Assembly: GCA_023078555.1 (NCBI GenBank) | Contig: CM041198.1 | Span: forward strand, 6,142,924 to 6,206,923 | Direction of reading: 5' to 3' | Length of the DNA: 64,000 nt | DNA from: Ulva prolifera | Lineage: Eukaryota > Chlorophyta > Ulvophyceae > Ulvales > Ulvaceae | Shown here: in pieces, positions 1 through 11,995 of the stretch | How positions within the stretch are numbered: the first letter of the stretch is position 1 | How the letters are laid out: each line of letters opens with the position of its first letter | Position numbers and translations under genes: made by a program | The notes under the pieces: generated by a model | Databases searched by the model: none | What the model was told of the DNA's origin: nothing | The model's input: only the letters and a program-made list of their open reading frames with translations

Positions 1-530
1 ACAGGGCTGACATGGGGACATGCACAGTTCAACCCAATCTTGACCGAATGAGCCCGGGTAAATTCCACACGCAAATAGGCAGCTATACCTATCTGATGAA
101 CGCAGTAGCGGTCGATTTACAGCACGTTTGCCTGATTCAGCCGATCGCGGTTCCGTGGACCACCATTGTGGATCACCCACAGGTGCGCCTCCCAGCCTTA
201 TACGCTATAGCTGCTGTGCTCATGCATTATCCGATCGTCATGACTGTGCATATGATTTCGTGCAGCCGTAGGTACGAGAGTTCGTGTTGATATCCCGCTG
301 CGGCCGACTGTCGCTGCAGCATGCAGGCCATCCGCGCTGGAGTCCATCGCGAGCACGTGCCGAGAATCCGGAGTCCGCCGTGCGACCAGCCGAGGCTGGG
401 CTCGGGCCAGCCTGCGTTACCGTCGTCGCGTTGAAATCCAGCTTTGCGTTACACCGTATCTCTGTGCACGTGGCGTGGACGGAAGCGTTATGCTGGCGGC
501 CGTGTACAAGTGGAGATGTGCAGCGGTGCG

Positions 531-533
<3 letters not shown>

Positions 534-571
<38 letters not shown>
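534..571 (+). repeat. Poly(G) run, 38 bases
   Basis: An uninterrupted run of 38 G on the plus strand. It mirrors the poly(C) runs at 2689-2727, 25432-25442 and 36146-36167, which sit at matching places in the three duplicated units. Assembled length of such a run may be unreliable. Confidence 0.95.
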
Positions 572-572
<1 letters not shown>

Positions 573-638
573 TCGCGCAGCAGCCATGGCGCGCAGGCAT
601 GGCGCGCACTCGGGGCGCGCAGGGTGATTTTTTTTTTG

Positions 639-685
639 GCGCTCGTGTGGCCACACGAGCGCACTTGCCCACATGTGGGCAAGTG
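639..685. repeat. Two abutting perfect 24-bp palindromes
   Basis: Bases 639-662 form a perfect palindrome with half-site GCGCTCGTGTGG. Bases 662-685 form a second with half-site CACTTGCCCACA. They share base 662. Each could extrude as a cruciform. They lie 70-110 bases downstream of the poly(G) run. Confidence 0.9.
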
Positions 686-1138
686 ATCTGTTCGCGGCGC
701 GCTCACGCCAACTGGCCACGGCGAACTTCGCGGTACCGTGGCCATTTGCGCGTGTGCGCGCCTTCAACTGCGAAAGGGTGCATGACAGACAGACCGATGC
801 TTGACGCCGGCCGGGGAGGAGGGGGCTATTAATTACTCGCCTGAACGCAGAAAGATGGTCATTTGACAACGCTGCCGGGTTCGCGTAACGTGGCTGTCAG
901 CACTCATCCGCAGCACGTACATGCAGGCGAGGTTTCGGCTGATGTCTCATGCATATGCGCCCCAAGTATTCGACATGTCACAGAGAGCTTGCGGTTGCGC
1001 ATAACTATAAGCTTCAGCGCCGGCGCCGGCTCCCTCCATCGGCGCTCCCGAGGCGCCTCGGCTGCACGGTCGATTCCAGTAATGCACTACTGGACGACTG
1101 CACTCTTGGCTGGAATGTCATCCGCGGGATCGGCAGCA

Positions 1139-1146
1139 TATAAAAG
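1139..1146 (+). promoter_or_regulatory. TATA box (TATAAAAG)
   Basis: A consensus-like TATA box on the plus strand. It is 84 bases before the ATG of the small candidate gene at 1223 and would place transcription start near 1170. Its assignment rests on sequence and spacing only. Confidence 0.5.
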
Positions 1147-1222
1147 GAAAGACGGTATCTCGGAATAGCCTATCTTTCACGATTTTTCTCTGAGAAACTG
1201 TTTGCCGCCTGTGTTGTGCGCG

Positions 1223-1537
1223 ATGCCGATCCCGGCGACCTTGTCGCCTAGCCTTAGCGTTGTGCGCGAAGAACTCCCCACTGCACAGACTTCAAATGGG
1301 TCCTGGTATGTCCAGTCAAGGTCTTGATCGCTTTGCTGCCTTTGTCGCAGGCTTGCCGTCTCCTGCCTGCGCGCTGCAGCTGATGCCCGAACTTGCGTCC
1401 TGACTGGCCAGACTGTGGCCTCTCCCGGCACGAACAGCGCTGGGGACTTCTCGCTACTCTACCGATATCTACTCCTCCTGCATATTCTGCCAGAGCTCGC
1501 GTACGTTGGATGTCAGCCTGAGCGGTGTCGGGTCTGA
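1223..1537 (+). CDS. Candidate small two-exon gene, hydrophobic product
   Basis: The family is not recognised. The TATA box at 1139 is followed by ATG at 1223. Unspliced, the frame stops soon after. A donor GTATGT at 1306 and a pyrimidine-rich acceptor ending CGCAG at 1350 would remove 45 bases and keep the frame open to a TGA at 1535-1537, giving about 89 residues. The second exon contains a hydrophobic stretch (LLYRYLLLLHILPELAYVG). A further open frame at about 1589-1867 on the same strand encodes a strong membrane-helix-like segment (CCVVAVAVAWLLWLM) and could be a third exon, but no consensus donor links it. The intron is unusually short. The call is an inference from signals and frame only. 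Confidence 0.3.
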
Positions 1538-1733
1538 CAGCTGGACGCATCGCCACCTCTGCGGTGTACATGTGCTTCAGCTGGCGGCCTAACGCCAGAG
1601 ATTGCTCAAAGAGTCGCAGCTAAATTTGCCAGTGTCACCTGTTGTGTGGTTGCTGTAGCTGTTGCATGGCTGTTGTGGTTGATGCCGCGGGTATTCCCGC
1701 TCTGGCGCAGTCGTGCCAGCGTCACCATCGTGC

Positions 1734-1822
1734 GCTTCGTAGCACGGCAGCCACTAGCAAGGTCACCCCTACCTAATTTCATGGCTGTCACCGAGGTACC
1801 GGTGGTAGAGGACCGTCAAGGT
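1734..1822. repeat. About 90-bp dispersed segment, four copies
   Basis: The stretch beginning CGCTTCGTAGCACGGCAGCC and ending at the AAGGT before the poly(C) position recurs at about 2596-2684, 25344-25432 and 36058-36145. The last three sit at the same place in units 1, 2 and 3, directly before the poly(C) runs. This copy lies outside the triplication and is followed by unique sequence, so it may be a remnant of an older unit. Confidence 0.85.
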
Positions 1823-2450
1823 TTGCCATCGATTGAATTCAATGTTCAATTACATTCTACAGCATGAGAATCGCGCCGCTCGGTGTATTTCTGCAGAGCG
1901 GGATAGGCGGATGACTAGCGCCTGTCGCGCGATCGAACAGAAATCCATTTCGGTGCGGACCACGGTGGCGTTGCGCCCCCCTATATCTAGACCGGTGGCA
2001 TGTAGGTACCTGCGCAAGGTCTGCCATGGCCAGCGCGCACGTCGACAACAGGTGTAGCCATGCTATCGATCAGTGAGATTCATTTTGCTTCTATGATAGC
2101 ACTGATCGAAGGGCGCGGTGTTACAGCAAGTGCTCATGTTTTGGTGGTGGTGTTCAAGTGGCATTCCGCACCTGCACGGGGCTGCCTCGCGCATTTCGTA
2201 ACCTCACCTCGTCTCCATGTGTTGGGTCGCTAGGCAGCATTTCCAGGGCGGCCACCCAGAAATTAGACCCGAATAATCGGAATTGCTTCAGATGATCGGG
2301 CCCGACGCATGCGTCACGCGACACCACTCACCACACTGCCACGCCATGCACGCCACACCAGCGTTGTTGACACCTGGATCGCAGATTCGCGAAGCACGCA
2401 AATAAGCTGCTGGTGAATGCCTTTGTTGGATCTGCGGACCTCGGTAGAAT

Positions 2451-2464
2451 GGGTATATATATAC
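2451..2464. promoter_or_regulatory. TATA-rich palindrome
   Basis: A perfect palindrome GGTATATATATACC, also present in unit 2 at about 25209-25222 and lost in unit 3 by an internal deletion. It resembles a core-promoter TATA element, but no downstream gene can be assigned. Confidence 0.3.
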
Positions 2465-2687
2465 CACCCAAATGTAAGATGGATCCTAGCAGGCAACACG
2501 CGAGCAACACGAGATCTAGAGGTCGCACGTGCACCAGGTGCTAACACCGTCGGCCTTGAGGATCTGGAGGTGTACTGCAGGTACCATATAGAGCTTCGTA
2601 GCACGGCAGCCACTAGCACGGTCACCCCTACCTAATTTCATGGCTGTCACCGAGGTACCGGTGGTAGAGGACCATCAAGGTCCCCCA

Positions 2688-2688
<1 letters not shown>

Positions 2689-2727
<39 letters not shown>
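2689..2727 (+). repeat. Poly(C) run, 39 bases (unit 1)
   Basis: Homopolymer directly after the 90-bp segment. The equivalent site has 11 C in unit 2 and 22 C in unit 3. Confidence 0.9.
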
Positions 2728-3204
2728 TGTATGCCTGCACATGTTCACACGCATATACACAACGTGCGTGAGAAGCTGATGGCATAATGTATACCCACTC
2801 AGCCATTTGGGCCGGGGTGCCGGGGGCTGTCCGTACCCATGCATGATGCACTAGGACAAAAGGGCAGTTAGGCAACATGCCTTTCCACTGTGTCATTATC
2901 AAATCCATTACGGATCTCATGAATCGGCACCTTGGCTTTGTGTGTCTCCCATGTTGTGACAAGCCGATCACACAATGGATGCATGGCTTTGGCAGTGTGG
3001 ACCAGGGCATTCCGGTGTGGATAGCACACTTTCCATCGGGATCGCCCTGGAAAGTACATAATGCATCGTGGCATGAGCCTCGTACAGTACCACGCTGGCA
3101 TGCATGAGATGTTCTGCCAGCATGTTAAAATTGCGGTCCACAAGGGTGAGCAGCCTGACCATGATGGGTCAGAGACCATCTCAGCCCATGGCAGAGTGAA
3201 TTGG

Positions 3205-3440
3205 TTTGGCTCCATGCTGGGGCAAGGGTTGACCATATTTGCATACACCTCTCTACAACCCACATTGGGTGTGCATCACCTCTGGTCCACTGTGGACTGT
3301 CTGCACCCCTTCATACAAACAATCACCAACATTCCCCATGCTGGGGCATGGGTATACCAGACTTGCACACACCTCTTAGGAAAATGCTGTGGGTGTGCAT
3401 CAGTTTTGGTCCATCATGGAATGTCCACCCCCCACCATGA
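3205..3440. repeat. Subterminal duplicated segment, about 125 bp x2
   Basis: Two adjacent diverged copies share a CCATGCTGGGGCA start, a CATACACCTCT-like middle and a GGGTGTGCATCA-like end. They lie 350-600 bp from the left end of element A, where CACTA elements usually carry transposase-binding repeats. Binding is an inference. Confidence 0.55.
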
Positions 3441-3460
3441 GAATGTTCGCCCATAACTAA

Positions 3461-6373
3461 TTACTGAGTGGTGTCCACTATGAAATAACGGCAGCCATGC
3501 GGGATTCTTGACATCACACGAAAGCCAGAATCATTTCCATTCTACAGTATACAGCGATGCATACTGGATGTGCGAAATGGAGTGTGTGCAAAATTGGGAT
3601 TCCACAGTGGATGGTGCATGATCATGGTGGTTCATTCACAATCACCGTACTGTGGGTGCGCATGCCGGCGATGCATCATGGTGCCAGTTGTGGTTCACCC
3701 TATGCTGGTGGCCAGCAGGGCACCCAGGGCTGTTGTGTTCCCGCCATGCCCATTAGCATGGCCACTCGTGGCAATGCTAATGGCGCATGGCAGGCTCACC
3801 TTCCTGCGTGCCGCTGCTCACTGCACCGCGTCGGAGGCTGTGAGGATGCAATCATACCCGGTTCCAGTGCAAGGCAATGGTGCACATTGAGGTGCACACT
3901 TTGGTAAGAACATCAGCCGTTGAAGATGACAAAGGCTGGCTGGCTGTGCATGCATTCATCATGTGTCAATAACATTGCATAGCAAGCTCAAGTCATGACA
4001 AAGTGATGATTGCACTGCGTTCGCATGCCACGCATGGCCGCAAGACACACATCACGGATATCCGAGCACACATACGAACCTAGCTCAGCTGTGAAGGCTA
4101 TGTATGTGTACTGTGTTCTGCAGCCTGGTCATGCCAGAGTTCTTGGCAGATAGAGGTGCATGGCATAGTCACACCAAATCAAATGGCGGAGATACAATAC
4201 TAAAAGCACATACCTGGCTTTGAGCGGTCCTGATTTGCACCAATATCCTGCACTCAGCTGAAGTCAGTATGAGGAGCACCGTCGGTCGATCGCAGGTCAC
4301 AAATGTAGTCCGGATTTAGCTTCACATTGCATGGTAAAACATTACCCCATTTCAGGCAGCGCAGGCAGAGCAGCTTCAATACCTGGCGGTGACAAATGTT
4401 CAGCAGAAATTAATCTCTTGAAGCATTCTTGAGTCAGGAAATTTTTCACCTGCACACGATCGAGAGGTCGTAGTCTAACAACAGTCTAACAATAGTGCAT
4501 ATATCGTCCATCAGCTCAGAGTGGTTCCCACATGACCTTCATCCTGCAGCTGCTAGCTTCATGTCTGTATCTGCGCATTTTACATTGATCAGATTGCGGC
4601 GTACTTGTGAAGAGACGGACAGCTCAATCAGCACCACGTCGAGCATCCGCAGGACCTCACATCCTTGAAGAGGAAGGCGCACCGCATCACTAACCTCGAA
4701 ACATTGCATGATCACTTCTGCGCTGTGTGAGACGCTCCCTTGCAGAGCTGTAGTAATGCGGTGGTCAACAGTCCTTGCGTAACAATGAGGACGCTGACGT
4801 TCCGGATACCACGCAACGCTGCAGCTATCATGTACTTCTCGACAGTGATCAAATGTGACTGCACAGTTCAGCAAACGATCCGAGAGTCTGCCCGTTGGCG
4901 TTAGTGCTCTGTGTAAGCAGGAGAGTGGCTGCGCAGTAGTAACGGGCCGCGGCCAAGCCCACGTACACCCGAAGATATGTATCAAGGAAGAGGACAATCG
5001 TCCGTGACTCCTTGCTCTTGACATATAAAGGTCGTGTGTCTTCGATCAGCACTGCCATGATCGCCGAATTGACCCCAGCGCCACATGCGCATTACTGCGA
5101 CAAGCCAAATGGCGGAGGGTGCACCGCATACACCAGGAACGCCCGGACGCATGCTGCCCGCTGACAATCAGAACTAATTTGTAAATCTCATTCTGATTAC
5201 AATTTCGTGCAAGGCCGTCATGCGAGTTCTGATCATGTGTGTGATGCTCGGGCAAAATGATGTACATCGTTGAGCATGCACGTCGTACTTCTCCGCCAAC
5301 CTTTCTCCATCGTTATATGACAGCTGAATTGGCGATAAAATAGGTCGACAGCTTGCGTGGGCCTGAGCTGTGTACACATGTGCTGCACTCCGTGCTGGCC
5401 ACACACCTGATGCAAGCTGTGGTCACCAACCAAGAGGAGATCTCTGAACCATTGCAAGTAAAGATAGTGGCCATTCTCTGAGGTATGCGGTCCTGCCCTG
5501 CTGAAGAGTGTGACATTTGGGCATATGATGGCTGATCTCACAGGTGATGTCTACCTCCGTTGCAGCCCCCTAGGCCTGATGTGAGACACAATACCATTGC
5601 ATGAGGTACAGTCACATGCTTAGCATGTCTGCAAATGGCTTGATGCCATAGATTCGAGTCGCCGTTCCAAATTGGATCATGCTGCCTCGACACCGTGATG
5701 ACACCGTGATCATGTTACACGTGTGCATGACCTTGTATCTGATGACCAACTCAATGATATGATATTTTCTTTTGCAGGTGGAGGAAATGGGTGAATCATG
5801 CAGATCTCGGATTCCTACAGTGGCCTATTACGATCGCTGACAGGCCTGGGCAATCGTGCAACCGGGATCACCATGTGCAGAGTCATATGTGGCTAACTGC
5901 AGTCATAGCAGTCATGCAGGCATTAAGCCATTGAGGCAACAGCTGGACTAGCAGTAGTAGTGAACGGGTAGTGAGCGATTGTGGTCTGCGTGATTGCTAT
6001 CAAATGTAACCTTGTTCACAGATACAAGGCGGCATGCTCTGGCAGGGCCATGAAAGCTTTATGCACGGTGTGATGTAGTGATTTTGGAGTCTTTGCAGAA
6101 ACTGCATCCAGTGCCGGCGCCATGTGTTTTGAGCCAGCCCTCTTTCTGGATCTGATCGTTGAGAGCATCGCTGAGAGCACCATCGCGGCATGTACACAAA
6201 ACATCAAAGCCGCTTGAAGTGATGGAATGCCTGAATGCGTTGTGTCGTACGAAACATGCTAGAGCATGGCTGTGCAAATACAATAGAAAAGCACAGCTTC
6301 ACTCAATGTCACTCAATGTGCCTCATGAAACATGCGTACATGTAAACCTGAACATGCTGAACATGCTGAACAT
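3461..6373. other. Interior of CACTA element A, no recognised gene
   Basis: No family is recognised. A hairpin with arms of about 23 bases lies at 3744-3791 around the loop-side words GCCAC/GTGGC. Overlapping minus-strand frames at 4539-5541 are moderately long and include helix-like segments (for example VLRMLDVVLIELSVSSQV), so decayed exons are possible. Just before the satellite, AACATGCTG is repeated three times (6352-6373). Confidence 0.4.
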
Positions 6374-9300
6374 GGGGTAGGCTTGAATCAGTCATGCCCT
6401 GATGCCTTGCATGTGCTTTCCAGGCTTGTATCACAATTGTGGCAGTTCCAGGTGCTCAGCAGCCAGTATCAATGATCTGTGGCAGCCCTTCTGCAGCGAT
6501 CAGGCCCTGATGAGGATCATTCCCTGCTATCAATATTGTCAGGGAGCAGCATGGCTTTGCAGAATGTCAAAATTCGATGCAGCTACAAAGCTGTGCAGAA
6601 TTGCAGCTGTTTGCGTTTCCCGAATACTCTCCTCATGCACAGAGTCACACATTGCCACAGACAAGTGTAGGGTGAATCAAATCAAGCCAAACTTGAACAG
6701 AATATGCCATATGAATGTGAGATAGCTGGGGTAGGCTTGAATCAGTCCTGCCCTGATGCCTTGCATGTGCTTTCCAGGCTTGTATCACAATTGTGGCAGT
6801 TCCAGGTGCTCAGCAGCCAGTACCAATGATCTGTGGCAGCCCTTCTGCAGCGATCAGGCCCTGATGAGGATCATTCCCTGCTATCAATATTGTCAGGGAG
6901 CAGCATGGCTTTGCAGAATGTCAAAATTCGATGCGGCTACAAAGCTGTGCAGAATTGCAGCTGTTTGCGTTTCCCGAATACTCTCCTCATGCACAGAGTC
7001 ACACATTGCCACAGACAAGTGTAGGGTGAATCAAACCAAGCCAAACTTGAACAGACTATGCCATATGAATGTGAGATAGCTGGGGTAGGCTTGAATCAGT
7101 CCTGCCCTGATGCCTTGCATGTGCTTTCCAGGCTTGTATCACAATTGTGGCAGTTCCAGGTGCTCAGCAGCCAGTACCAATGATCTGAGGCAGCCCTTCT
7201 GCAGCGATCAGGCCCTGATGAGGATCATTCCCTGCTATAAATATGGTCAGGAAGCAGCATGGCTTTGCAGAATGTCAAAATTCGATGCGGCTACAAAGCT
7301 GTGCAGAATTGCAGCTGTTTGCGTTTCCCGAATACTCTCCTCATGCACAGAGTCACACATTGCCATAGACAAGTGTAGGGTGAATCAAACCAAGCCAAAC
7401 TTGAACAGACTATGCCATATGAATGTGAGATAGCTGGGGTAGGCTTGAATCAGTCCTGCCCTGATGCCTTGCATGTGCTTTCCAGGCTTGTATCACAATT
7501 GTGGCAGTTCCAGGTGCTCTGCAGCCAGTATCAATGATCTGAGGCAGCCCTTCTGCAGCGATCAGGCCCTGATGAGGATCATTCCCTGCTATAAATATGG
7601 TCAGGAAGCAGCATGGCTTTGCAGAATGTCAAAATTCGATGCGGCTACAAAGCTGTGCAGAATTGCAGCTGTTTGCGTTTCCCGAATACTCTCCTCATGC
7701 ACAGAGTCACACATTGCCACAGACAAGTGTAGGGTGAATCAAACCAAGCCAAACTTGAACAGACTATGCCATATGAATGTGAGATAGCTGGGGTAGGCTT
7801 GAATCAGTCCTGCCCTGATGCCTTGCATGTGCTTTCCAGGCTTGTATCACAATTGTGGCAGTTCCAGGTGCTCAGCAGCCAGTACCAATGATCTGAGGCA
7901 GCCCTCCCGCATCGTTCAATCAGGCCTTGATAAGGACCCATCCCTGCCACCAAAATGGTCGGGAAGCAGCATGGCTTTGCAGAATGTCAAAATTCGATGC
8001 GGCTACAAAGCTGTGCAGAATTGCAGCTGTTTGCGTTTCCCGAATACTCTCCTCATGCACAGAGTCACACATTGCCATAGACAAGTGTAGGGTGAATCAA
8101 ACCAAGCCAAACTTGAACAGACTATGCCATATGAATGTGAGATAGCTGGGGTAGGCTTGAATCAGTCCTGCCCTGATGCCTTGCATGTGCTTTCCAGGCT
8201 TGTATCACAATTGTGGCAGTTCCAGGTGCTCAGCAGCCAGTACCAATGATCTGAGGCAGCCCTCCCGCATCGTTCAATCAGGCCTTGATAAGGACCCATC
8301 CCTGCCACCAAAATGGTCGGGAAGCAGCATGGCTTTGCAGAATGTAAAAATTCGATGCAGCTACAAAGCTGTGCAGAATTGCAGCTGTTTGCGTTTCCCG
8401 AATACTCTCCTCATGCACAGAGTCACACATTGCCATAGACAAGTGTAGGGTGAATCAAACCAAGCCAAACTTGAACAGACTATGCCATATGAATGTGAGA
8501 TAGCTGGGGTAGGCTTGAATCAGTCCTGCCCTGATGCCTTGCATGTGCTTTCCAGGCTTGTATCACAATTGTGGCAGTTCCAGGTGCTCAGCAGCCAGTA
8601 CCAATGATCTGAGGCAGCCCTTCTGCAGCGATCAGGCCCTGATGAGGATCATTACCTGCTATAAATATGGTCAGGAAGCAGCATGGCTTTGCAGAATGTC
8701 AAAATTCGATGCGGCTACAAAGCTGTGCAGAATTGCAGCTGTTTGCGTTTCCCGAATACTCTCCTCATGCACAGAGTCACACATTGCCATAGACAAGTGT
8801 AGGGTGAATCAAACCAAGCCAAACTTGAACAGACTATGCCATATGAATGTGAGATAGCTGGGGTAGGCTTGAATCAGTCCTGCCCTGATGCCTTGCATGT
8901 GCTTTCCAGGCTTGTATCACAATTGTGGCAGTTCCAGGTGCTCTGCAGCCAGTATCAATGATCTGAGGCAGCCCTTCTGCAGCGATCAGGCCCTGATGAG
9001 GATCATTCCCTGCTATAAATATGGTCAGGAAGCAGCATGGCTTTGCAGAATGTCAAAATTCGATGCGGCTACAAAGCTGTGCAGAATTGCAGCTGTTTGC
9101 GTTTGTGGAATACTCTCCTCATGCACAGAGTCACACATTGCCACAGACAAGTGTAGGGTGAATCAAACCAAGCCAAACTTGAACAGACTATGCCATATGA
9201 ATGTGAGATAGCTGGGGTAGGCTTGAATCAGTCCTGCCCTGATGCCTTGCATGTGCTTTCCAGGCTTGTATCACAATTGTGGCAGTTCCAGGTGCTCAGC

Positions 9301-10187
9301 AGCCAGTACCAATGATCTGAGGCAGCCCTCCCGCATCGTTCAATCAGGCCTTGATAAGGACCCATCCCTGCCACCAAAATGGTCGGGAAGCAGCATGGCT
9401 TTGCAGAATGTCAAAATTCGATGCGGCTACAAAGCTGTGCAGAATTGCAGCTGTTTGCGTTTCCCGAATACTCTCCTCATGCACAGAGTCACACATTGCC
9501 ATAGACAAGTGTAGGGTGAATCAAACCAAGCCAAACTTGAACAGACTATGCCATATGAATGTGAGATAGCTGGGGTAGGCTTGAATCAGTCCTGCCCTGA
9601 TGCCTTGCATGTGCTTTCCAGGCTTGTATCACAATTGTGGCAGTTCCAGGTGCTCAGCAGCCAGTACCAATGATCTGAGGCAGCCCTCCCGCATCGTTCA
9701 ATCAGGCCTTGATAAGGACCCATCCCTGCCACCAAAATGGTCGGGAAGCAGCATGGCTTTGCAGAATGTAAAAATTCGATGCAGCTACAAAGCTGTGCAG
9801 AATTGCAGCTGTTTGCGTTTCCCGAATACTCTCCTCATGCACAGAGTCACACATTGCCATAGACAAGTGTAGGGTGAATCAAACCAAGCCAAACTTGAAC
9901 AGACTATGCCATATGAATGTGAGATAGCTGGGGTAGGCTTGAATCAGTCCTGCCCTGATGCCTTGCGTGTGCTTTCCAGGCTTGCACCACAATTGTGGCA
10001 GTTCCAGGTGCTCTGCAGCCAGTAGCAATGTTCTGAGGCAGTCCTCCCGCATCGTTCAATCAGGCCTTGGTAAGGACCCGTCCCTGCCACCAAAATGGTC
10101 AGGAAGCAGCATGACTTTGCAGAATGTCAAAATTCGATGCGGCTACAAAGTTGTGCAGAATTGTAGCTGGCCGCGTTTGTGTTTGCA
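6374..10187. repeat. Satellite array of 354/358-bp units, 10.7 copies
   Basis: Units recur with the word ATGCCTTGCATGTGCTTTCC at 6402, 6756, 7110, 7464, 7818, 8176, 8534, 8888, 9242, 9600 and (one base changed) 9958. Two subtypes exist. One is 354 bp with a central GATCAGGCCCTGATGAGG block. The other is 358 bp with CAATCAGGCCTTGATAAGG. The order of subtypes and private variants in units 3-6 is repeated in units 7-10, giving a higher-order period of 1424 bp. The last unit is truncated and most diverged. Each unit has an open frame of about 72-107 codons that ends within the unit. The 4-bp difference between subtypes shifts that frame, so it is not read as a gene. Confidence 0.97.
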
Positions 10188-11400
10188 GTGTACTGAAGCA
10201 GCATGAAGGGATAGAGCATTAGAATATGTAGTAGCTGTAGAGACTTGCTGCGTTCTGGTAGTGCCTGTGTTTTGACACGTGCAGCCACACCAACCCCATT
10301 TGCACAGCTGATGGCGCACCCATCCCAAGAAAAATTGTCTTTTCAATGCAAGTACAACAAGAGTAAGGACCACTGACATGCCCTTTTTTCGGACTTGGGG
10401 TGGGTCCTTCATAGCCGCTGGTGTGGACGCAACCGTGACCCGACAGTGCAGCAGCGTCACGGTGCTCTGGCGAAGAGGTGAACGCTGCAGGCACATACAT
10501 TCGCTTGCATCTCCCGCGACCGTGGCGTCGGTGAGCCGCAGCCTTGGCATGGACAGCGGATATGTCTGGACTGCAGTCAAGTGGAGCCCCTGTGGCAATG
10601 TCATAGTGTTTACGCATTTGTTAGTACAAGCTGACCTGATCAGGAAAAAGGCATTTCATGCACACTTCCAGAGCATTGGCCATGCGATCGTGCTCCAGGC
10701 ATTGGTCATTACGCCAATCAAATCACTCGACTATAGCTCATTGAAATGCTAAACAAGCAGATACTTGGTTTTATCGTTTGGTGAACACACGACTTCGGCA
10801 TGCGTGTCATGGACCATCGTGTCCACGTTTTCAACAAGACGGCTGTGCTGTTGCCCGTCAATACCTCCGTCAATGCGCGCAAGCTATGCCGCTCAAGCAA
10901 TATCAGCAATTACCTTTTAGTCATCTTCTTTGCGACCACGACTGACATGGTTCAATCTGCGCCGATGAATGCGTGCGTAACGCAGGCGAGTGCGACGGCA
11001 CCGACACCTTCAGATACGTTGTTTGTGTTGACTGCATGGTTTGATCGCTGTAGCTCGGTAGCTTTGCAAGTCGCAACAGTCTCAGTGGACACTTGAGCTG
11101 CACGCAACCTAACTGTTGCTAGCTGCATTTTTGGCTTCGTACCAAATCGATGCCTCATGGCGTATCAGAATGCTTGCCGTCCATGGGGCCTTTTTAGCAC
11201 ATTAACTGCAGCATGGTGTACCTTGTGGACTGTTTCAACAGACTTTTGTCATGTGCTCTTGGCGGCGTGAGCCTCCCGTCCACCGCAGCAGTCTTGCTTA
11301 GCAAGCTAGTGCTTGGAGTACTTCGCTCTGTGGTCAATGTTTGCCACCAACAGGGAGGCATCCTAAAGGCTACATGATCGTGACAGCTGCTCACAGCTGT
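10188..11400. other. Element A, between arrays
   Basis: Only short open frames are present, the longest plus-strand one being about 124 codons at 10378-10752. None matches a family I know. No repeats stand out. Confidence 0.4.
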
Positions 11401-11995
11401 GTCTTTCCATCCACTGGTGCTGCCACGATGGTGAGAGCTGAACCCATGCCGTGGCCTGGCCTCAATGCTGTGCCATGGTGGTCTGAGCTGCTCACCACTG
11501 TGGCTGTTGAGGTAACGCACACCATTGCAGAGGTCACCCTTACCAAAGTAGAGTTTGCAAGTGCCCATCGTGGTTCCAATAACATGTCGTGAGCACAGTG
11601 GCCGCAGGTGCTGCCACGACGGTGAGAGCTGCACTCATTGCCGTGCCCTGGCCTCAATGCAGTCCCACAATGGTCGGAGATGTGCACCACCGTGGATGTT
11701 TGAGGTACACGCACCATTGTACATGTCATGCTCACCATGGTAGAGTTTTCAAATACCCATAATGGTTACAATTACATGTTGTACGCACAGTGGCCACTGG
11801 TGCTGCCATGATGGTGAGATCTGAGCCCCATGGCGGGGCCTGGCCTCAATTCAGCGCCATGATGGTCACAGCCGCTCACCACCATGGATATTTGAGGTAA
11901 TGCACACCGTTGCACAACTCACCCTCACCATAGTGGAGTTTCCATTTGCCCATAATGGTTCCAAATACATGTTGCACGCACAATGGCCCAGACGC
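11401..11995. repeat. Tandem repeat of about 192 bp, three copies
   Basis: Copies begin with GCTGCCACGATGGTGAGA or a close variant at 11419, 11610 and 11802, and each carries a CCATGGTGGT-type core. They are well diverged from one another. Their position 250-850 bp from the right end of CACTA element A fits a subterminal repeat domain. Confidence 0.75.

Larger units (their letters stand above)
1..1138. other. Non-coding stretch with homopolymer and palindromes
   Basis: No convincing gene is visible here. Reading frames crossing 534-571 encode only poly-Gly or poly-Pro because of the G run. The stretch holds that run, a 9-base T run near 629-637 and two abutting palindromes at 639-685, followed by a further GC-rich inverted repeat (8-base arms GGCCACGG/CCGTGGCC) near 713-742. 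Confidence 0.5.

Noticed and set aside
238-869. Poly-Pro or poly-Gly proteins over the G run
   Set aside because: Their length depends on the homopolymer, and nothing protein-like lies on either side.
2868-3263. Minus-strand 131-codon frame as the element A transposase
   Set aside because: It lies across subterminal repeats and has no transposase motif; the Trp/Cys-rich sequence looks like a chance frame.
6402-9872. A tandem family of ten short genes (72-107 codons each)
   Set aside because: The frames simply repeat with the satellite. The 358-bp subtype shifts the frame, stops fall at the same place in each unit, and no start or splice context is shared with known genes.
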